Shown here one piece after another: positions 1 through 7,885 of a stretch of 64,000 nt of DNA. The notes below the pieces were generated by a model. It ran no database searches and was not told the DNA's origin. It saw only the letters and a program-made list of their open reading frames with translations. A program made the translations under genes and the position numbers. The number at the start of each line of letters is the position of its first letter. Within the stretch, counting starts at the first letter, position 1. Source of the stretch: Planosporangium thailandense (GTDB taxonomy: Bacteria; Actinomycetota; Actinomycetes; Mycobacteriales; Micromonosporaceae); contig NZ_JAATVY010000007.1 of the NCBI RefSeq assembly GCF_011947195.1, positions 1-64,000 of the forward strand, written 5' to 3'.

Positions 1-81
1 AAGGCCGCCGCCCGGTTCCCCTACGTGGCCGCCTACCTGCCGTTCAACCGCCTCAAGGACGGAACCGTCCATGACTGGTGA
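1..81 (+). CDS. C-terminal end of a sugar-acid dehydratase (ManD-like?), partial
   Basis: Only the last 26 residues are present, ending ...AYLPFNRLKDGTVHDW before TGA; the frame is open to the left edge. As I remember the family, mannonate/gluconate dehydratases of the ManD/RspA group (enolase superfamily) end in a similar AYLPxxRLxDGTxxxW tail, so I tentatively assign it there. The neighbour supports a sugar-acid role: the gluconokinase gene starts 11 nt inside this one, so the two are probably translationally coupled. The catalytic part lies outside the window, so the assignment rests on the tail alone. Confidence 0.45.
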   Translation, partial: KAAARFPYVAAYLPFNRLKDGTVHDW

Positions 82-652
82 CGGCCGCGCCGCCACCAAC
101 CGGCGTGGTGCGACCCCGACCCGGCACATCGTCGTGATGGGGGTGTCCGGGTCCGGTAAGACCACCGTTGCCAAAGAGATAGGCAGGCTGACCGCCCTGG
201 CCTTCGCCGAGGCGGACGAGTTCCACTCCGCGGACAACGTGGCCATGATGCGCGCCGGTGTGCCCCTCGACGACGCCGACCGCTGGCCCTGGCTGCGCGC
301 GCTGGCCACTTGGATGGCCGCCCGCGCCGGGGAGGGGGTGTCGACGGTGCTGGCCTGTTCGGCGCTGAAGCGGTCCTACCGGGACGTGCTCCGGCTGGGG
401 GCGCCGGACACGGAGTTCGTCCACCTCGACGGGCCCGTCGAGGTGATCCGCGAGCGGCTGGCGACCCGGGCCGGGCACTACATGCCGGCCAGCCTGCTCG
501 ACTCCCAGGTCGCGATCCTCGAGCCGCTGCAGGCCGACGAGTCCGGCCTGGTGCTCGACGCCTCGTTGACGCCGGCCGAGCTCGTGTCCGCGGCCGTCAG
601 CAAGCTCGGGCTGCCCTGCCGCCGAGGCGAACCACCGGGTCAGCACGGCTGA
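71..652 (+). CDS. gntK: gluconokinase
   Basis: Phosphorylates D-gluconate with ATP to 6-phosphogluconate, feeding the pentose phosphate or Entner-Doudoroff routes in the cytoplasm. The 193-residue protein has a P-loop GVSGSGKT at about residues 24-31, then the family blocks EADEFHS and NVAMMRAGVPLDDADRWPW, ACSALKRSYRD, and the VIRERLATRAGHYMPASLLDSQ region with the LID-like arginines. Length is normal for the GntK family plus an N-terminal extension of about 15 residues. The ATG at 71 overlaps the end of the preceding sugar-acid gene by 11 nt, which argues for that start; the internal ATG just before GVSG would remove the beta-strand leading into the P-loop. Confidence 0.93.
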   Translation: MTGDGRAATNRRGATPTRHIVVMGVSGSGKTTVAKEIGRLTALAFAEADEFHSADNVAMMRAGVPLDDADRWPWLRALATWMAARAGEGVSTVLACSALKRSYRDVLRLGAPDTEFVHLDGPVEVIRERLATRAGHYMPASLLDSQVAILEPLQADESGLVLDASLTPAELVSAAVSKLGLPCRRGEPPGQHG

Positions 653-691
653 GAGGACAGGCACCCGCCGCAGTGGGGCGCCCGTCCTGTC

Positions 692-1231
692 ATGCAGGCC
701 GTAGCCGACCTCACGTCCGACGCGGGTCGCGCCCGACCGGCCGGACCGCCCCGGGTCGGTAGGGTGCGGTACGTGGCAGACGCGGCGGCCGGACGGGCCG
801 TGGACATTTACACCGACGGGGCGTGCAGCGGCAATCCCGGGCCGGGCGGCTGGGGAGCGCTGCTGCGCTACGGCGCCCACGAGAAGGAGCTGTGCGGCGG
901 GGAGCCGGCGACGACCAACAACCGGATGGAGCTGATGGCCCCCATCCAGGCGCTGGAGAGCCTGACCCGCCCGGCGGTGGTCCGCCTGCACACCGACAGC
1001 ACGTACGTGCGCGACGGCATCATGAAATGGCTGCCGCGGTGGAAGAGCAACGGCTGGCAGACCAGCGCCAAGCAGCCGGTGAAGAACGTCGACCTGTGGC
1101 AGCGGCTGGACGCCGCGGCCAGCCGCCACCAGGTGCAGTGGTACTGGGTCAAGGGCCACGCCGGGCACCCTGAGAACGAACGCGCCGACCGGCTGGCCGC
1201 CCGCGGTCTCGCCGAGTCCCGGGGGCGCTAG
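692..1231 (+). CDS. rnhA: ribonuclease HI
   Basis: Hydrolyses RNA in RNA-DNA hybrids (R-loops, Okazaki primers). The four acidic metal ligands of type I RNase H are visible, numbered from 692: D42 (YTDGACSGN), E80 (NNRMELMA), D102 (HTDSTYV) and D166 (ERADRLA), with the handle-region Trp/Lys stretch [12 protein letters not shown] and the [12 protein letters not shown] loop. The fold starts only around residue 37, so the ATG at 692 would add about 35 unneeded residues; the in-frame GTG at 773 is an equally good start. Its TAG stop (1229-1231) overlaps the TAG stop of the opposing kinase gene (1228-1230) at a CTAG. Confidence 0.93.
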   Translation: MQAVADLTSDAGRARPAGPPRVGRVRYVADAAAGRAVDIYTDGACSGNPGPGGWGALLRYGAHEKELCGGEPATTNNRMELMAPIQALESLTRPAVVRLHTDSTYVRDGIMKWLPRWKSNGWQTSAKQPVKNVDLWQRLDAAASRHQVQWYWVKGHAGHPENERADRLAARGLAESRGR

Positions 1232-2127
1232 CCAGCCGGGCGCATCCAGTCGCGGGTACCGAAGGTCCGGCACGACGCGGCAGCGGTCTCCGCGGCGCGG
1301 CCCAGCGCCGCCACGAACGTCGTCTCGTCGAGCCGGCCGGCCGTCGCCAGCGCGTACGCGAAAGCGCCGTGGAACACGTCGCCGGCCCCGGTGGTGTCGA
1401 CCACGTCGACGGCCGGAACCTCGACCTGTCCCGCCGAGGCCTGTCCCGCCGAGGCCTGTCCCGCCGGCGCGGGGCCGACCCAGCGCACCGGCTCGGCGCC
1501 GTCGGTGACCGCGACCCAGGGCACGCCCCGGTTCCGCAGTAGTTCCAGGGCCGGTTCGCCGGACGGCGCCCGCAGATCCGCCGAGCAGATCGCCACATCC
1601 ACCAACGGGAACAGGTCGGGCAGGTGCGGCTTCCAGCTTCCACCGTCGAGGATCGCCGGCCGGTCGCCGGCCGCGGCGAGCGTCGCGCCGGCGAGTTCGG
1701 GATGGTGGCCGTCGACGAGCACCACGTCGGCGTCGCCGACGAGATCGGCGAGGGCGTCCGGCGGCCGCAGGCGCTGACCCAGCGCGTTGCGGGACACGAC
1801 CGACCGGGCCCCGGTACCGGCGGTGACCAGCACGCTCGATACCGCCGGCGGCAGCTGAACGCCGGCCGCCAGGTCGACCAACCGGACGCCGAGGGCGTCG
1901 AGGTCGGCCTTGACCCCGGCGGCGAGCGGATGGTCGCCGACCCCGGTGACCAGTGTGGCCGAACCGCCGAGGTGGGCGAACGTGGCGGCCGCGTTGGCGG
2001 CTGGTCCGCCGGCCGCCACCACCTGCTCGACGGCGGTGGTCTTCTCGTTGGCGGCGGGCACCCGCTCGACCAGTTGGATCACGTCGAACGTGCAGAGCCC
2101 GGCGAACACGGCCCGGGGTGGCGTCAT
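1228..2127 (-). CDS. PfkB-family carbohydrate kinase
   Basis: Ribokinase/PfkB-fold sugar kinase of 299 residues; the substrate is not determinable from sequence. N-terminal GG-type substrate region ([18 protein letters not shown], residues 39-55) and C-terminal PfkB signature [13 protein letters not shown] with catalytic base D250 and its GAGD anion hole. Start chosen at the ATG at 2127; an upstream ATG at 2175 would add 16 residues that do not fit the fold. Residues 223-234 ([12 protein letters not shown]) are encoded by a 15-bp tandem repeat and sit in a loop just before the last strand block. Convergent with rnhA and overlapping its stop codon. Confidence 0.88.
   Translation of the reverse strand: MTPPRAVFAGLCTFDVIQLVERVPAANEKTTAVEQVVAAGGPAANAAATFAHLGGSATLVTGVGDHPLAAGVKADLDALGVRLVDLAAGVQLPPAVSSVLVTAGTGARSVVSRNALGQRLRPPDALADLVGDADVVLVDGHHPELAGATLAAAGDRPAILDGGSWKPHLPDLFPLVDVAICSADLRAPSGEPALELLRNRGVPWVAVTDGAEPVRWVGPAPAGQASAGQASAGQVEVPAVDVVDTTGAGDVFHGAFAYALATAGRLDETTFVAALGRAAETAAASCRTFGTRDWMRPAG
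1425..1469. repeat. 15-bp tandem repeat inside the PfkB kinase gene, 3 copies
   Basis: Unit CCTGTCCCGCCGAGG at 1425, 1440 and 1455, the last copy diverging after 12 bp. It preserves the kinase reading frame and inserts Gly-Gln-Ala-Ser-Ala repeats. Confidence 0.9.
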
Positions 2128-2263
2128 CGGGCCAGCGTGGCACACGGCGCGCCGCCACCTCGCACCCGGAAACACTACAAGACGTAGTAGCCTGCGGGTT
2201 CCAGCACCGGCCGCAGATCAGGAGCGTGCGCATGTCCTACCTTCAGAGAGGCGGGAGAAGGCT

Positions 2264-3019
2264 CTGAACGGGGCACCGCGCCGTCTGCGCACGATCACCG
2301 CCGGGACGTTGGCCGACACTCTCGCCGAGGCCACCGGTCGCCAACGCCGGGCCGACGCCGTACTGGCCGGCGGCGGCCCGGCGGGCAACGCCCGGCTGAC
2401 CGCGTGGACCGGGCTCGCCCTGCTGACCCTGTTCCTCGCCGAACTGGTGACCCTTCTCGACGTACGCGGGCTGATCAGCTGGCACCTCGCGATCGGCGCG
2501 CTGCTCGTGCCGCCCGCGCTGCTCAAGACCGTGAGTACGGGCTGGCGCATCGCGCGGTACTACACCGGCGACCGGCCCTACCGCGAGTCCGGACCGCCCC
2601 CGCTGCTGCTACGGGTGCTCGGACCGCTCGTCGTCTTCGGCACCCTCGCCCTCCTGGGCTCCGGCCTGGCCCTGATCGTCACCGGTCCGCGGGCCGGGCA
2701 GGCGTCGCTGGGCAGCGTGCTCGGGTTCCCGCTGGACGTCCTCACCCTCCACAAAGCCGCGTTCGTCGGCTGGGGCGTCGTGACCGGACTGCACACGCTG
2801 TGCCGGCTGCTCCCGGCGCTGCGCCTGACCCTGCTGCCGCCCACGGCGCCGCGGCAGGCCGTACCCGGCCGGTGGCGCCGCGCCGGCGCGCTGGCCGCGA
2901 CCGCCGCGATCGCGGCCGGCCTCGCGGTCGTCGTCGTGCACGCCGGTGACGCCTGGCGGACGCTGCCGGAGCGGCCGTTCCGGCACCACGGTCACTCCAA
3001 AGTGGAACCCGTCAGGTAA
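2264..3019 (+). CDS. four-helix membrane protein, cytochrome-b561-like
   Basis: About 250 residues with four predicted membrane helices (LTAWTGLALLTLFLAELVTL; LISWHLAIGALLVPPALL; LGPLVVFGTLALLGSGLALI; LHKAAFVGWGVVTGLHTL) and a fifth near the C-terminus. Histidines fall at the helix positions of the di-haem b-type four-helix bundle (SWHLAIG, LHKAAF, TGLHTL), so I infer a haem-binding membrane electron carrier, though haem binding is not proven. The start is unclear: no ATG or GTG lies in frame between the antisense kinase gene and helix 1. CTG at 2264 has a GGGAGAAGG ahead of it, and TTG at 2309 lacks one. The 3' end overlaps the opposing YqeY-like gene by 28 bp. Confidence 0.6.
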   Translation: MNGAPRRLRTITAGTLADTLAEATGRQRRADAVLAGGGPAGNARLTAWTGLALLTLFLAELVTLLDVRGLISWHLAIGALLVPPALLKTVSTGWRIARYYTGDRPYRESGPPPLLLRVLGPLVVFGTLALLGSGLALIVTGPRAGQASLGSVLGFPLDVLTLHKAAFVGWGVVTGLHTLCRLLPALRLTLLPPTAPRQAVPGRWRRAGALAATAAIAAGLAVVVVHAGDAWRTLPERPFRHHGHSKVEPVR

Positions 3020-3450
3020 TCCGACAGCACCGCGGCCTCCCGCCGCAACTGCTCGGCACGCTCCGGCCGGCCGGCGTCCTCGTACTCGCGTGCGGCGGCT
3101 ACCCGCTCCGCCGCCTCGGCGCGAACGATGCGCTCCACCTGCGCCTCCGTCAGCGCCCGGCGCGCGACCTCGGCCGCGCCGACCCCGACGGGCGTCTGCT
3201 CGATCGCCAGCGATCCGGGACCGGACACCACCCCGTCGACCGCCTCGGCGTTGTCGACCGCCGCCAGCGCCGACCGCAGCGCCGTCACCGCCACGCGGTC
3301 GCGGGCCTTCATCGCGGCGGGAAGGGCTTCCCGCAGCCGCTGACGCAGCGGTACCGCGGGGTCGGGTCGGCCGGTGCCAGACGTGCTGGACGGCGTGCTG
3401 GACGGCGTGCTGGACATGGCCGCGACGGTACCGGCACGTTGCGTGTCCAT
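2992..3450 (-). CDS. GatB/YqeY-domain protein
   Basis: Small helical protein related to the tail domain of GatB and to stand-alone YqeY. The conserved stretch runs from LRQRLREALPAAMKARDRVAVTALRSALAAVDNAE through EIxxxAEEYExAGRxExAxxLxxExxVLxxYL-type residues at the C-terminus. Stand-alone members are linked to tRNA-dependent amidation by fold only; the role is unknown. Two starts are possible: ATG 3450 (MDTQRAG) and ATG 3417 (MSSTPS); neither has a strong Shine-Dalgarno. The N-terminal SSTPSSTPSST is encoded by a 12-bp tandem repeat and is probably disordered. Confidence 0.8.
   Translation of the reverse strand: MDTQRAGTVAAMSSTPSSTPSSTSGTGRPDPAVPLRQRLREALPAAMKARDRVAVTALRSALAAVDNAEAVDGVVSGPGSLAIEQTPVGVGAAEVARRALTEAQVERIVRAEAAERVAAAREYEDAGRPERAEQLRREAAVLSDYLTGSTLE
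3380..3415. repeat. 12-bp tandem repeat at the 5' end of the yqeY-like gene
   Basis: Unit GTGCTGGACGGC in about three copies, in frame, coding for Ser-Ser-Thr-Pro/Ser repeats right after the downstream start codon. Confidence 0.85.
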
Positions 3451-3470
3451 CGACCGATATTCACGGATCG

Positions 3471-4907
3471 TCACCGGTGGAGCAGGACGAAGCCGTCCGA
3501 CTCGGCCACGGTGCGGTAACCGGCGGCGCGCAGGGTGGCGACCTCGGCCGCGACGGCGGTCGCCGCGTACGGCCAGTCGGTGACGGCCGTGTCCGCCATC
3601 ACCCAGGACGCCGTCACCGGGGTGCCGGCCGGTGGAAAGAGCCGGACCCGGCAGCGAGCGGTGAGCTGCGCGCTCAACCGGTTGGTCGCGGCGACCGGGG
3701 CGCCGTCCGGGATGCGGCTCAGCAGTGCGCGCGCCGCCACCACGCGAGGATCGGGGCGCCAGAACGCCGGGTCGGTCAGCTCCCACAACGGCCGGCTCGG
3801 AACGTACGCGAACGCCACGACCAGGCAGCCCACCGCGGCGGCGCCGCGGAGCCGGGCCGCAACCCGATCCGGCACGCCGATCCGGTCAAGCGCCCGCCGG
3901 CCGCCGACGGCATCGACGAACGCGGCGAAGACGATCACCATGGGTACGGCGTTGTAGTGGTACAGCGTCCCCCAGTAGCTGGGGTTGTCGGACAGGAACC
4001 GCCAGGCCAGCGTCGGCACGGCCAGCAGGATCAGCGGTGACCGCGCGGCGACGAACAGCCCCACCGCGAGCAACGCCAGGACCGTACCGGCCTGGACCGA
4101 CCGCGCGCCGGGCACCGCGTCGCCGGCGTCGAACGCCTGCCAGTACGCGTACCGGTGCGCGGGGTTGAGCGCCGGCAGCACGACCCCGACGATCAGCACG
4201 GCCGAGGCGAGGCCGAACGCCACCGTCCACGCCCCGAGCCGGCGCTGGCCGCGCAGCAGGAGGTACCCACCGATCGCGGCGACAGTGAGCGGAAGGTCCT
4301 CCTTGACCGCGACCAGCGGCAGTGCCCACCCGACCGCGGCGACCCACCGGCGGCGCAGCAGGTTTTCCAGGCAGAACGCCAGCAGCGGCACCGCGAAGCA
4401 GATCTCGTGGAAGTCGAAGGTGACCGCCTCCTGGACGCCCCACGACAGCCCGTACGCCAGGCCGACGCAGGCGCCGCCCGCGACACCCAGTACCCGCACG
4501 GCCGCCCGGGTGATCGGGATCGCGGCGACGGCGAACAGCGCGGCCTGCGCCACGAGCAGCGTCTGTGGCCCCGGCACGAGCCGGTACAGCGGGGCGAGGA
4601 GCATCAGGATCGGATGGAAGTGGTCACCGAGCAGGTTGAAGCCGGGGCCCTTCAGCTCGGCGACCGGGGCGTGCCCGTGGGCGTAGCCGCGTACCGCCTG
4701 TTCGAAGATGCCCAGGTCGTAGCCGGTGGACCGGATCAGCTCGTGCTTGCGCAGGGCGAAACTGGTGTACCCGGCGAACAGCGCCGCGGCCAGCAGGTAC
4801 GGCACCGTGGTCGCGGCGCGCCACCGGGCGGCCACGCCCGGTCGTACCGGCGCGGGTTCCGGCGTCGTCGTCGATGACTCGGTGAGCGAATCCATGGCGA
4901 GCACCAT
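3471..4907 (-). CDS. DUF2079 polytopic membrane protein
   Basis: 478 residues with roughly ten hydrophobic helices from residue 35 onward. The hallmark of DUF2079 is present near the N-terminus: YDLGIFEQAVRGYAHG, then GDHFHPILMLLAPLYRLVP, then the FDFHEICFAVPLLAF block. The family resembles GT-C fold glycosyltransferases, where the acidic residues after helix 1 act in catalysis, so a lipid-linked sugar transferase is possible but not shown. The ATG at 4907 gives an N-terminal Ser/Thr/Pro tail; an ATG four codons later (MDSLTES) is equally possible. Divergent from the response regulator across an 81-bp gap. Confidence 0.85.
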   Translation of the reverse strand: MVLAMDSLTESSTTTPEPAPVRPGVAARWRAATTVPYLLAAALFAGYTSFALRKHELIRSTGYDLGIFEQAVRGYAHGHAPVAELKGPGFNLLGDHFHPILMLLAPLYRLVPGPQTLLVAQAALFAVAAIPITRAAVRVLGVAGGACVGLAYGLSWGVQEAVTFDFHEICFAVPLLAFCLENLLRRRWVAAVGWALPLVAVKEDLPLTVAAIGGYLLLRGQRRLGAWTVAFGLASAVLIVGVVLPALNPAHRYAYWQAFDAGDAVPGARSVQAGTVLALLAVGLFVAARSPLILLAVPTLAWRFLSDNPSYWGTLYHYNAVPMVIVFAAFVDAVGGRRALDRIGVPDRVAARLRGAAAVGCLVVAFAYVPSRPLWELTDPAFWRPDPRVVAARALLSRIPDGAPVAATNRLSAQLTARCRVRLFPPAGTPVTASWVMADTAVTDWPYAATAVAAEVATLRAAGYRTVAESDGFVLLHR

Positions 4908-4929
4908 GACAGCCGGGCGCTGAGGCGGC

Positions 4930-4956
4930 CCTGAACCTCCTGAAGATCACTTCAGG
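4930..4956. promoter_or_regulatory. candidate response-regulator binding site (palindrome plus direct repeat)
   Basis: Inverted repeat CCTGAAG-ATCA-CTTCAGG at 4939-4956, preceded by a direct copy CCTGAA at 4930 (9-bp step). It lies in the 81-bp gap between the DUF2079 gene and the OmpR-type regulator, 33 bp before the regulator's ATG. Autoregulation is inferred from position. Confidence 0.55.
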
Positions 4957-4988
4957 TGCGCTCGACCCGCTGTGGCACGCTGGCCTGG

Positions 4989-5663
4989 ATGCGGATCCTG
5001 CTGGTGGAAGACGAGCGGCGCATGGCCGAGGCGATCCGCCGAGGTCTGCAGGCCCACTCGTTCACCGTCGACGTGGTCCACGATGGACATTCCGCGCTGG
5101 CGAGTGCGGCACAACAGCGGTACGCCGCGATCGTGCTGGATCTCATGCTGCCCGGCCTCAACGGTTACCGGGTCTGCGCCGAGCTGCGCCGGACCGGCGA
5201 CGCGACACCGGTGCTCATGCTGACCGCCAAGGACGGCGAGTACGACGAGGCGGAGGCGCTGGACACCGGCGCCGACGACTACCTGCGCAAGCCGTTCTCG
5301 TACGTGGTGCTGGTCGCGCGACTGCGGGCCCTGCTCCGGCGCGGTGGCGGCGCGCCGCCGGTGTTGCGCGTCGGCGACCTGGTCCTCGATCCGGCCACGC
5401 GCACGTGTGAGCGGGCCGGCCGGCCGGTCGACCTGACCCCGAAGGAGTTCGACGTGCTCGAATGCCTGATGCGCCGGGCCGGCGAGGTGGTCGCCAAGAC
5501 CGAGATCCTCGACCAGGTCTGGGACCTGCACTACGCCCGCGACGTCAACCTCGTGGAGGTGTACGTGAGCGCCGTCCGCCGCAAGGTCGACGCGCCGTTC
5601 GGGGTACGGACCATCCACACTGTACGGGGCGTCGGGTACCGCCTGGAGGACTTCGATGCGTAG
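4989..5663 (+). CDS. OmpR-family response regulator
   Basis: Receiver domain (residues 1-115) with acidic pocket E7-D8, phosphoacceptor D51 in IVLDLMLPG, the conserved Thr (MLTAKD) and Lys (YLRKPF); winged-helix DNA-binding domain (about 125-222) with VDLTPKEFDVLECLMRR and the RRKVDAPFG wing. 224 residues, normal for OmpR/PhoB. ATG 4989 (MRILLVED) chosen because it starts exactly at the receiver's first strand; an ATG at 4956 adds 11 residues lying inside the palindrome. Its stop overlaps the histidine kinase start by 8 nt, so the two are cotranslated partners. Confidence 0.95.
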   Translation: MRILLVEDERRMAEAIRRGLQAHSFTVDVVHDGHSALASAAQQRYAAIVLDLMLPGLNGYRVCAELRRTGDATPVLMLTAKDGEYDEAEALDTGADDYLRKPFSYVVLVARLRALLRRGGGAPPVLRVGDLVLDPATRTCERAGRPVDLTPKEFDVLECLMRRAGEVVAKTEILDQVWDLHYARDVNLVEVYVSAVRRKVDAPFGVRTIHTVRGVGYRLEDFDA

Positions 5664-7173
5664 CGCGGTACGGCGGTTGCTGCCCCGCTCCGTACGTGCC
5701 CGGGCCGGGTTCGCCGCGGGGCTGGCCGCCACGGTGCTGTGCCTGGGCGCCGCCTTCTGGCTGCGTCACGTGGTGTACACCGAACGCATGCGCGCCACCG
5801 AGCAGAGCGCGCGGCGGGTGCTCTACAGCATGCAGACCACGCTGGTCGGCACGCCGTACGTCGATCCCGACAACCTCACCGTCTTCGTGTCGTTCAGCCC
5901 GGACGGGCCGTCCTCGGCGTACGTGACGGTCAGCGCCGACGGCCGGGTCTTCGGCGTCGGCGAGGGCCTCGGCATGATCAGCCAGGACCGGTCCCTGCTG
6001 CCGGCGCCACCGCCGGGGCCGGTGACCGAGCACGGGATCCGCCGGACCACGGTGCACGTGGGCGCGTTCCCGCCGGAGATGGGCGTCCGGTTCGCCAACC
6101 GCGCCTACCCCGTCCTGTATCTCGACATGGACCTCGACACTCCCCGCCAGCTCCAGCAGCTCGGGTACACCGCACGGGCGCTCGTCGCCTCGCCCGTCCG
6201 GCTCTACGTGTTCGTCACGCCGTTCGACGCCGAACGGGCGGTGGCCGCGATCGACCGGCTGCTCATCCCCGGCGTGCCCGCGGCGGTGCTGCTCGTCGCC
6301 GCGACGGCCTGGCTGGCCACCGACCGCGCCCTGCGACCGGTCGAGCGCATGCGCGCCCAGGCGGCCGAGTTCACCGCGAACGCCCTCGACCGGCGGCTGT
6401 CCGTGCCCGGCTCCGACGACGCCATCTCCCGGCTGGCCGTCACGTTCAACGACACCCTCGACCGGCTCGCCGAGGCCGCCCGGCGGCAGCGGCGGTTCAT
6501 CGCCGACGCCGCCCACGAGCTGCGCAGCCCCATCGGCGGCGTGCACGCCATCCTGGAAGTCGCCGCGGCCCATCCCGACCGGGCCGACCACCCGGCGGTG
6601 TTCCGGGAGGCCATCGCGGAGGTCCGCCGGCTGGGCCGGCTCGCCGACGACCTGCTCCTGCTGGCTCGGCTCGAGGCCGTGCGGACCCCGCCCCGGGCCA
6701 CCCCGGTCGACCTGGCCGCCCTGGCCCGGGAACGCGTCGTCGACCGGGGCCGCCTGCGGCGGCTGACGGTCACCTGTGACGCCCCTGCGAGCGCGGTGGT
6801 CCTCGGCGACCCGGTCCAGCTCGACCGGCTGCTGAGCAACCTGCTCGACAACGCCGAACGCCACGCGCGGCGCGCGATCGAGGTGTCGGTACACGAAGAC
6901 GCCGACGAGCCGTGCCTGGTGCTGGCGGTCGCCGACGACGGCGCCGGCGTCGCGCCCGCCGACCGGGAGCGGGTCTTCCAGCCGTTCACCCGCCTGGACG
7001 ACGCCCGCACCCGCAGTGCCGGGGGCACCGGGCTGGGCCTGGCGATCAGCCGGGACATCTGTGTGCGCCACGGCGGCTCGCTGGCCGTGGTCGACGCCGC
7101 GCTCGGCGGCGCGTGCTTCGTGGCCCGACTGCCCAACCCGCCACCGCCTCGGGGGATACCCGGCCCCACATGA
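5656..7173 (+). CDS. sensor histidine kinase (HAMP-HisKA-HATPase)
   Basis: 505 residues: first membrane helix about residues 17-37, an extracytoplasmic sensor of about 160 residues, second helix about 205-225, HAMP (TDRALRPVERMRAQAAEF), dimerisation domain with phospho-His287 in FIADAAHELRSPIGG, then an ATPase domain with N box LLSNLLDNAERHA, G1 VADDGAGV, F box FQPFTRL and G2 GGTGLGLAIS. Cognate of the overlapping OmpR-type regulator. The stimulus is unknown; the sensor shows no recognisable fold to me. Confidence 0.94.
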   Translation: MRSAVRRLLPRSVRARAGFAAGLAATVLCLGAAFWLRHVVYTERMRATEQSARRVLYSMQTTLVGTPYVDPDNLTVFVSFSPDGPSSAYVTVSADGRVFGVGEGLGMISQDRSLLPAPPPGPVTEHGIRRTTVHVGAFPPEMGVRFANRAYPVLYLDMDLDTPRQLQQLGYTARALVASPVRLYVFVTPFDAERAVAAIDRLLIPGVPAAVLLVAATAWLATDRALRPVERMRAQAAEFTANALDRRLSVPGSDDAISRLAVTFNDTLDRLAEAARRQRRFIADAAHELRSPIGGVHAILEVAAAHPDRADHPAVFREAIAEVRRLGRLADDLLLLARLEAVRTPPRATPVDLAALARERVVDRGRLRRLTVTCDAPASAVVLGDPVQLDRLLSNLLDNAERHARRAIEVSVHEDADEPCLVLAVADDGAGVAPADRERVFQPFTRLDDARTRSAGGTGLGLAISRDICVRHGGSLAVVDAALGGACFVARLPNPPPPRGIPGPT

Positions 7174-7240
7174 TTATCGATACGATCCGGATCGGCGATG
7201 ACCACGACCGGGGTGGCCACCGCAGGGTGAAGGAGCCGCC

Positions 7241-7876
7241 ATGCCGTTCGACGAAAGCCTCGACGACGGCCTGGACGACGGCCTCGACCGCAACGAAGAC
7301 CCGCCGCGCGCGGTCCGGTCCGCGTCCAGGCTCCTGGTCGCCTGCGCGGCCGTCGCCGCGATCGACGCCGGACAGGCGATCCTGGCCGTACGCCACCTCA
7401 ACGCCGCCGGTGACGTGCTGTCCCGGCTCGCACCGCAGAATGACGGTCCCGGCGTGGTACCCAACATCCGGTGGAGTCTGCTGTACGACACCACGGTCGC
7501 GGCCGCCCTCGCGCTGATGCTGGCTCCGCTGGGGTACCTCGTCCGGCGCCCGTCCCAGCCGGCCCGCATCGTCACCTGGTGCGTCGGGGCGGTCGGAGCG
7601 ATGGCCCTGCTGGTCGGCATCGCCGGCAACCCCGACGACCTGGGGCAGCCGACCGGCGGCGAACCGGCCGAGGTGCAGCGGGCGATGCGTAACCTCCTCG
7701 CCGGCTGGTACCCGAGCACGCACGCGCTGGCCGTGGTAGCCGAGATCGTGGGGATCATCGCCGTGGCCGTGCTGCTCGCGCGCTCCAGCGTGGTCGACTT
7801 CTACCACCTCAGATCGCAGGGGGCGAAGCCCGGCCTGTGGTGGGAGGCGCGGCGCTGGCGGCCCGCCGACCGGTGA
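7241..7876 (+). CDS. hypothetical four-helix membrane protein
   Basis: 211 residues with four hydrophobic segments (LLVACAAVAAIDAGQAILAV; LLYDTTVAAALALMLAPLGYL; IVTWCVGAVGAMALLVGIAG; ALAVVAEIVGIIAVAVLLA). The N-terminus DESLDDGLDDGLDRNED is acidic and comes from a short 12-bp repeat. GAAGGAG sits 7 nt before the ATG. The layout (four helices, N-in, short loops) resembles DUF4328-type actinobacterial proteins, but I do not recognise a family with confidence. It follows the two-component system by 67 bp and could be its target or simply cotranscribed. Convergent with the next gene, 9 bp away. Confidence 0.7.
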   Translation: MPFDESLDDGLDDGLDRNEDPPRAVRSASRLLVACAAVAAIDAGQAILAVRHLNAAGDVLSRLAPQNDGPGVVPNIRWSLLYDTTVAAALALMLAPLGYLVRRPSQPARIVTWCVGAVGAMALLVGIAGNPDDLGQPTGGEPAEVQRAMRNLLAGWYPSTHALAVVAEIVGIIAVAVLLARSSVVDFYHLRSQGAKPGLWWEARRWRPADR

Positions 7877-7885
7877 CGCCGCTCC

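Noticed and set aside
53-2233. 726-residue open frame on the minus strand
   Set aside because: Arg/Gly-rich shadow of gluconokinase, rnhA and the PfkB gene; no family features.
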